Source of the DNA: Helopsaltes ochotensis
Lineage: Eukaryota; Chordata; Aves; Passeriformes; Locustellidae
Direction: 5' to 3'
DNA length: 64,000 bases
Assembly (NCBI GenBank): GCA_013400155.1
Contig: VXBM01001329.1
Span: 24,748 to 88,747, forward strand
In this document: in pieces, positions 51,801 through 60,800 of the stretch
Layout of the letters: every line of letters starts with the position of its first letter
How positions within the stretch are numbered: the stretch's first letter is position 1
Notes under the pieces: model-generated
The model's input: the letters and a program-made list of their open reading frames with translations, nothing else
Databases searched by the model: none
Told to the model about the DNA's origin: nothing
Translations under genes and position numbers: made by a program

Positions 51801-54800
51801 AGACCGAAGTTTCTTTGCGTAGTTGTAAGAAAGTATTTCATAGGCCATGACTTTGTGCAATCAAGATGACATGACTGCTAGTTTTCCAAAAATAGCGTCT
51901 CTTGACATAATTTCCTTTATTTGAACTGGTTCTCTGAGCCTTGCCTTGGGCTGAAATTTCTTACATGAATTTTACATTTTACATTTCTTACATTCTTACA
52001 TCTTATAATTTTAACATGAGAACAGAAGGTGTTCGTATTTCAAGAGTTAGGAGCCTGTCTATGACTTAGTTATGATGCAGACAGTTAAAATTTGCATCTA
52101 AATCTCCAGAGAGCAATGTGATCACTATTCGTAGATATCAAAGTATAGCACAGATACAAGGATCATCCTTTAAGAGGATGAACATTATGGCTGGCTTGGG
52201 AAAATGACAGGTTATCATGTTTATTAAAAATAAATATATGTTTTAAAAACAAACAAAAAATAACCTTCTTTATTCTCAATATAGGCAGCAGTACAGCAGT
52301 GTCAGCCTTAAGAACTTCCTGCCTCTTGGGCTGTGCAGTGATGCAGGATAATCCTGACTGCCTTGTTCAAGCTCAAGCCATCTCTTGCCTTCAGCAGCTT
52401 CACATGTTTGCTCCTCAACATGTCAACTTGTCTAACCTTGTAAGCTGCCTCTGTGTGAGTATATATTTACTAGTTTTTTAAAAAAACTATGTATTTTAAA
52501 ATTTGTTCGTATTTTTCGTAAACACTTAAAAATGCAGATGTTTCTTTAAGCAGAGAAACTGATTATTGTGTAGGTGTGAGGTGTTCCATGTTCTACAGGC
52601 AAGTACTCTATATATCTTCATTTTTTTCCCTCAGTTTCTGCTCAAAGATGAGCACATTCTGTAGAAATCTTGGCCTTCTGAACTACTTGCAAGTGCGTTC
52701 TGCTGTTCTTATTAAGGCCAGTTCTCTGGCAGGATATACCATTCATTACAACTTCTTCCTGGATTTTTTCCAGCTGGTTTATGTTCACCAGTTTTTTCCC
52801 TTTGCTGCTTTTTATGCCTTGGTTGAAGGATTGATTTTAAAAAATTTTGGGTACTAATTACTGGGAATTGTTTTGTTTCATTTTGTTTTTCATTGTGCTG
52901 AAAATTTGTAGATTTCTCTGGTTTGTAATTTCTGTAGCAGTAATAGTTCCGTTTACTGACATCTTGGCAGTTAGTATAAAAATTTCTAACACATAATTAG
53001 TAATCAAATCAGGTCTTTGGAAGAAATTGACAAAACTTTTTCAGCCCTATTTGACAAGAGATGGGGGAGTTTATTCGTTGGGTGGGGTTTGTTTTGTGTT
53101 GTTTTCACCCAGTATTTCTCTGTCTTTGAATAGCTGTTCTGAAGTACTTAGTTCTGTTAAAAAAAAAAAAAACCAAGATAATTTTCTGGTAGCTATTAAT
53201 CTTGGTGGATTTGGGGGGGCTCGCTGCGGTGGTGGGGGGTCAGTTGGAGGTTTTTGAGGGGTTTGTTTCGGGTTTTTTAATGTTGTTTTGTCTCACTGTC
53301 AATCAGAGAGAAACAAAATTCCACAGACAGTAAAGTGTGGTTGGATTTTTTTCTAATCTCATCTATCTCAACACAGTTCTTATTCACATCTTCTCTTGGG
53401 GAGCACTTGTGAATCAATAATAAGTATATATTAATTTTGCTTAACGTTTAGATTCCTTACATTTTCTTTATTTGGTTTGACTAGAAACATGATTGTGGGA
53501 GCTAGGAAAAACTGAAGAAAGTTTTTCTGCCCCACACTGTGATACACAGGGATATGGTAGTTACAAAAGAGCTGGAATTAATCTGCAGTGTTGCTTTAAC
53601 ATGGACTAAAAATTATTTTCCATTTGTTCGGTAAAATATAATTTTCTTACATTGTTAAAATCACAGCAAACCATGTCAGTCAGTCTCTTGCTTGGAGGGT
53701 GTGGCAGCATTTGAGAGCATTTGAAAGTCTATGTGCAGTCTGCTTCTACCTCTCCAATAATATCAAATACCTACTAATAAAGAAGATGACATGACAAAGT
53801 TGTCTTGTCTATATGATATTACTGATTTTTATTGTTTTTACAAGTTGTCTCAAAGTACTTCATACAGCAGTTTATGAACTTCATAATACTAAATTAGTCA
53901 ATTAAGAAGCAGGGCTCATGGCTTGAGTGTGTGTGTTCATGTATCTGAGTGTGTTCCCATCTATCCCAGAAATGACTGTAGGCTTCCTGGGAGGGGAGTC
54001 CACCAAGTCAGTGGCCTCACATGGGTCACCTTTTCTCATTCTCATGAACTTGTACAACTCAGGCCAATGTTGCTGGTGCTGACAATTCAGTAACATCAGT
54101 ATGTCTCTGAAGAGTGTCATAAACAAGGTTTTATGAGTGTGCAGGTCTGTGAGAAGATAATTGAACAAACAGAATTCTGCATTTGTAAAACTCAGTATCC
54201 ATCTGTGTAGTTTCTACCCACTAAATCACCATCTCATTAGGGAAGAAGAGTAAGTTGTTGGATCTGAAATCTGCACTTCATTGTGCTGTTTACTTGCAAA
54301 GTGACCCCCAGCTAGCTATTCTTCATGAGTTTAAATGTCTGCAATTTGGAGAACAAGGTATGACTGTCCTCCTTTGCCTTTTTTGAAGTCTTAAGGGGAA
54401 GTAGTATGCAAAAGTTAGGCCCTAGATCATGTGGGTATTCACCATCACATTCTTTATTTAGGAAGAAAAACAGGAGAGGCAAAGATTCTGTGGTCAGATG
54501 AGTGATCTTTTCCCCCTCCATCCATAGAAACATGACTTTTCTCTCAAAATCTTGAAAACAAATGTGCAAACATTTTTTCACTTATTTTAGTAGCATTTGA
54601 ACCAACGCCCCTCTCCACCCTCTTTCCCCAAGGATTCTGTTAAATGTCTGCGCCTTCAAACTTGCCTTTTAAAAATTTTCGTTCTCCTGCCATTCCCCCC
54701 TGCTTCCTCTGCACCCCCCATTTACCTCCCTCCAATCTCTCCTAACTCTCCCTCTCTGCCCTCTCCACCCTCTCCTCCCTCTTAGTTTCTTTTTTCCATC

Positions 54801-57800
54801 ATTAGGCATGCTAACACAATTTCTTGTGCAGGCAGCTGCAAGCTGCTTCCTCCTCCTGTCTGCAGCATGAGATGGTTCAGGTCTCCAGTGTATTTAAGCA
54901 ATTCAGGTTGTAACTGTGCTAGCACTAGTAAAACATGACAGGCAATGGACACACTGCTTCAATGTCTCGTGTTTTGTGGGTTTTTTGTTTTGGCTTGGTT
55001 TGGGTTTTTTTATATTGTGTACATATGCTTGTCATTATCTAGCTTCCCTTCTTCATCTTCTGAGAGTGTTCCCTGTTTGTCAATTGGATCTTTCATGGGG
55101 CTTCTAACAATAATGCATAGTTGTTCTGCTATTTGAATTCTTGGCTCCAGCAGAATACAAATCGTTTGTTTTCAATCATGTCTAAATTTAGCTCTAAAAC
55201 TAACTTAGGTGAGAACAGACTTCTAAAGAGCTTATCTGTATAAGCTTATGGTGTAGTATTCCTCAACACAGTGAATGCCAGCTCTAAGATATTAACAATA
55301 AGATCAATATTGAAACACAATAAGTATACAATGTTAATAACTATGCTGTGCTGTTGTCTTGGTACTGTTTAAGTGTTGATTTTAGGGGCAGTTAGATTGG
55401 AATTTAAGTGTGTTCAACATGAAAAATAAGAGAAATGAACAAAGCAAATTAGGCTTTTGGTATGTTTGAGATAAGATTCTCAATTTTGTTACACGCTGAA
55501 CTTACCTGTTACAGTCTCCATGTGTGGTTGATATCACTGTGATATCTATTTTGGTTTTGTCATGACTGGTTGTCGTTTGTTTTTTGTGCAGGAAATCTTG
55601 TTGGATAATTCTGTGTTGGTAGGTCCCTGTGCCTTGTTAAACTTTTGCAGTTTGCAGTGGTGTTTTTATTTCATCTTTTATCTTTCTTTTTAACCATTTT
55701 AATGTAATTTCTTTTAGCATGTCAAGTGATATTTTATTGTCATCCTAACCAGAGCCTTCCTAACTTGCTGCAGATGACAGGAATACATTTCATTTATGTG
55801 CTTAGTGAGGGATAATTTTGCTTTTAATGTGTTAAGTACAGAAAGGGAACTGTTTGTACGTTTAAGTTTTAATGTGATGCTTGCATTTTGTGTCTGTCAT
55901 TTAGTCCTATCCACTGCTTAGAATGTGGGAGAATGAGAGAGATGAAAAATGTGCATCTTGCGTTATTTCGGTAGCCTCAATTGGGCCCTCTGTTTTTTCC
56001 CTATTAAAAATGAGCACGGAATATATGCATGGCCAACTTGAAGTAGAATGTGTAGCCTGCTTGCATAAATATTGCATTAAAAGTCTCACTTGTTTCTGAA
56101 GTTGCAATTAAAGTACCTTGCAGACATACCTATTGAGTCAGGTTCTTTTCCTCGTAGAAGAATTATACAGAGAGTACATAATTTTTTATGGAGAGAGTGC
56201 ATAATTTTTTTGTGTATAATTATATAATTCTCAGTTCTGTAGATTCATGTGCATGCATAGAAATTCCGAAGACAAAGCTTAGTTTTGTTAATCTAGCAAA
56301 GCTGAAATTCTGTGTTGCTTATTCTTTTTGTCCTTAAGTTGCTTTCTTTAAGCATATGTTGTCCAATATATATTAGTCATTTTGACTAACATACATTGGC
56401 TTGTTGCAAACAAATGAGGAGCACAGCCTGACGCACGGTTTTCCTGCAGCAGACACTCAGCTCTATCGATTTTAAGGATGGCAACATCGATGGCAACATG
56501 CTTAGTTGTAGAGAACATTTTTTTTTTAATGATAACCTAAACTTAATTTAGAAGAAGATGCATGAATATTGGTGTAGCCATCTTGCCTGACCACACAGCT
56601 AGTTTATCATATCTTTAGGATTCCCTTCAGGATTGTCTTAAAATTGAAAGAAGCAAATAAAAATCAGACATCTCCACTCTAACAGAAAACCCTTGAGGCT
56701 ATGTCTTGAGGTTTTTTAGGTGTTTTTCCATGTTCCAGTTATACTGAATCTACGATCATGTATGTATGATCCAGTAAAATAGCCCACACACTGGCCTGTT
56801 GGTGTTAAAATATGATGGTGCTCAGGAGAGCTGTCCCATCTCAGTGTCATACATTCACCAGTAATTCTCACCCTTGCTCTCTACTTCTCTAAAACATAGT
56901 TTATTGTAAACTGGGTATATATATTTTTTTCCAGTGAAACTGAAGCAGTGTTCTCTTTGCCCTTTCTTGTAAATTTCCCTTCATGCATGGAGTTCTGTTT
57001 TACTAAAGCCTGATTGACCCTCTCACCCTTGGTTTCACTGACATGTCTCTAGTTGCATCTGATGATGACTTGTACTGAGTTTGCAAGCCCATTGTATGCA
57101 TATACCCAGTAGTCAAAGAGTTAGGTGTTCATTGAGACCACGATTCACCTGGCATTGAAGTTAATGGTGGGTTTTGTACAATATTGGTTGGGAGGTAGAG
57201 TCAGCCCCAAACCAATATTGTAAGTTGCCTTTGGAGAGAAAATGCTAAAAGTACTGATATGTTTTGTAAAATTGATTACAGGACTTGCAAAACATTTCAT
57301 TTAGGGGTTTGAAAAAAAAAAAAAAGGTGAGCAAAAAGAGCATCAATTACATGTCTACTGACTTAACAGATTTGCCATAGCTGCAAGTGTTCAGAAAAGC
57401 CTTACTGAGGTATTGCCACAGAGGTTTGTTAGCCATCTTAGTGTATTTTCTTGCATGTTTCAGATGAATCTCTGTAGCTCATACTTGTTACTGAGACGTG
57501 CAGTGGTAGCTTGCTTACGTCAAATTGTGCAAAGAGAAGCTGCTGAAGTATCAGAATATGCTGTTGCACTTGTGAAAGAGAGCAAAGAAGATTTTGCTCC
57601 AGGTAATGTATTGAAGTCTTGAGATCAAAGAGCTTGACATACTGACAGTGAATTTTAAACACACTTGGCTATGGGTATGAAACATTTTCTGCCTTAGTTG
57701 TCTATCTAGTACCAAATTATGATAAAATTAAGAAAATGAGGAAATGCAAGGGGAGTTCCAGGGAAATCGAAGCCTATCTAGTCAGTAGCTGTTGTATTAA

Positions 57801-60800
57801 CTTTTTGCTAAAAGGCCCAAGAGTGATCACTATTTCATCCTCATGTGCCTTTCTGTGAGTGAATGGTATTAAAAATTTATTTCACTTCAATTCAAGCTCA
57901 TTTGGAAATTTTCAGAAAAGATAGACTAGCCGTTTTTAAAAACTGCTGATATTTAAAATATGTAATATTGGTCAAATAAAAATTGGTCATATTAATTTAA
58001 CAAATTATTTCCATGTGTTTGGTTTTGTGCTTTTTTGGAGAAGAGTTTAAACTTCCATTTCAAGTTAAAACTCTGTTTTAGAATTACCTTACAAAGTAAG
58101 GTAAGTGAAACAATTTTTTTCAGGAACTACATGCTATGGTGATGGTAATGCTGTGAAAAACAGAGTAGGATTCTTTTTTGCTGGGGTAGCTTTCTTCCTG
58201 TTGTTACTATGTTTCTATAAAAGTTCAACACTTGTTTTGTATTCATAAGTCAGCTGTAGTGTTAAAGTGAAAAATATAATTGTTTCAAAAATATTTCAGG
58301 GCTAGTAACTACTTGTTCACAAGATATCCTTGTGTAAACTTCAGTGGGGTTTCTGTTATCATTACTGCAGTTTTGTGGTGTACAGTACTCAGCTCACAGA
58401 TTTTGTTCTTAGCAGATGTGAACATCAGAGAAATAGGCCTGGAGGGGGCATTGCTGGGCTTGCTGGACAAAGAATTGGATCCAAGATTGTGCCAAGATAT
58501 CAAAGAGACTCTGACTCATATGCTTACCTCAATGGCAGTTGAGAAGCTCTCTTTTTGGCTGAAGCTTTGTAAAGATGTTCTTGCTGCCTCTGCTGGTAAG
58601 TCTTAATAAGTCTCTCTGTAGTTGAGAACACAATCAATATAAAGCGTGCAGTAGTCACTATGTCACTGAGGGAAAGTGTTCAAGTTTCTTGAATGTTTGC
58701 TATTTATGAAGTGTATAATCGTCATTCATATTGAAAGATTAGATCCTTTAACTTAGTTCCTTCAGAGGAATATGCCTTCCTCTCTTCTGATTGCCCTTTC
58801 CCCATTGAACAAGCTCTTGTAAACATCTTAGGCTGTTTTACTGGTTCATATTCTTGTTGATTTATACTCCTAATGTTAATTCATTTCCATATCAGGAATG
58901 GAAATACAGAATAGGTTTGAGCTTGTGAGTTCTGTGCAATTACCTGCAAGAAAAGTATTCTGACCAGTTCTTCTATTAGTAATAGAACTGATGCAGGCCT
59001 ATTATATCATAATGGAACTCTTGAGCACACAAAATCAATTACTGTGCTGAATATTGGCGAGGGTGAAGGAAATTCTTTTACCTGCAGTGCAGGAGGAAAA
59101 TTTCTTGCATTTAAGACATTTTGATTTGGAACAGTACTAGCTTCTAATGCATCACACTTATTTTGAAAGGGTTTTTTTCTTTTGCTTCTTTCACTGCAGT
59201 TCTTAATTTACTTTTGTGGTATTGCTCTTGTCTTCCAGCAAGTAATATCAACCAAATGTTGACAGTTTCATTATATTTGAATTCTAGCACTTACTTTAAG
59301 ATAGCTACTTTAAGATAGCTCCCTTTTGAAGGGCGCCATGAATTTGAGGCTAGAGACTAGAGGTAGACTTCGAAGAGATTTCTTCCTGTATGTTTCAGTT
59401 ACGGTAAGAAAGAATATTATGTCTGGTTTTTTCCCCTCTGTGTCCTAAATACAGATTTCAATACAGTAGCATCAATCGATACCACTCAAGAAGAGGAAAC
59501 TGCCAAAGGGGATGATGTATCTGTATTAACGTCTGACAGTGATGACAGGTTCCATCCTTTCCGTAATCCACGATGGTCCACCAGAGTTTTTGCTGCAGAG
59601 TGTGTTTGTAAAATTATAAGCCAGTGTGAAAATGCTGGCAGTGCACATTTTGACATAACTTTGGCTCAGGAAAGAAAACAACGTGATTCAAGAGGTATGT
59701 GTTAAGCACCGAAAGAATTTCATAGAATGCAAAGTATGCTTAAAATAAGTATTAGCTCTTTGCATCTTAATGAAATTCATCATAACTTTGTTGTCTGTAA
59801 TCAATGAAGCCTTTAGTTACTGTGATTGGAAGCCTATATTCTTTAAGGTGTGGAGAAATTTTTATTTGCTAAAAGAATAGCATCTTACTCCAGCATTTAC
59901 ACTCGGTTTCCTGGCTATAGTACTATGGTGTATGCGTAGGAAGGCGTTGTTTCTGTATAAGCACTGGCAGTCACAAGTGATAGCTGGCACCAGCCTACAA
60001 CATCACAGTTTGGTGTCTGGGAGTACGACTTTAAAAAATGCCACTTCTTTCTTTCCATAAATTGCATAATCACCAGTGCCATTTTCAGTACCTCTCTGTG
60101 TTTATCTGGAGGTGTTTTCCTCAACACTCTTTTAGAAAATCTGTCTCATACATAAAGATATTTATACTTTCTTCTAAGTACTTTTTTTTTTCTCTACATT
60201 TAAATGGAAAGCAGACTAGATCATATAAGGTATAAGGTATAATATATATATCATATAAGGTATAATATAAGGTAGCCAAATAAAATTGATCTATGTGTAA
60301 GCTGCCTGAAGTGCATCCTTGATACATGTTAAGGTAAAATATTAGATATGCATTTTGAAAACGTTTGGAACAGTCCTATAAAACACTATTTAAATTTAAT
60401 AGAATTTTTTTTTTATGATTTCTGTTTTCAGATGACTTTTTGGTATTGCATTTAGCTGACTTGGTCCGTATGGCTTTTATGGCTGCCACAGATCACAGTG
60501 ATCAACTTCGTCTTTCTGGGCTTCAAATGTTGCAAATCATTGTTCGGAAGTTTGCAGCTGTTCCAGAACCAGAGTTTCCAGGTCATGTAATCCTGGAGCA
60601 ATATCAAGCCAATGTAAGCACCATTGATAATAACTTAGAAAAGTTTAGAGTTACAGTCAATTCTAAAAGAAATTTGCCTTTGCATTGTGTAGGTACAGAG
60701 CTGGGTTTCAGTTACTTTGTTACTGAAGTATTGTTAATTTATTCAGACTTCCTTAGAAATCATCTTTTCAGTTGGGATATAATTTTTTAGCCCCAAAGTT

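Noticed and set aside
53200..53260. G-quadruplex candidate (G7 and G6 runs)
   Set aside because: The runs are too few and the loops between them too long for a convincing quadruplex.
60440..60790. Exon 25 frame continuing past its donor
   Set aside because: The donor GTAAGC and the conserved continuation in exon 26 show that the extension is intronic.
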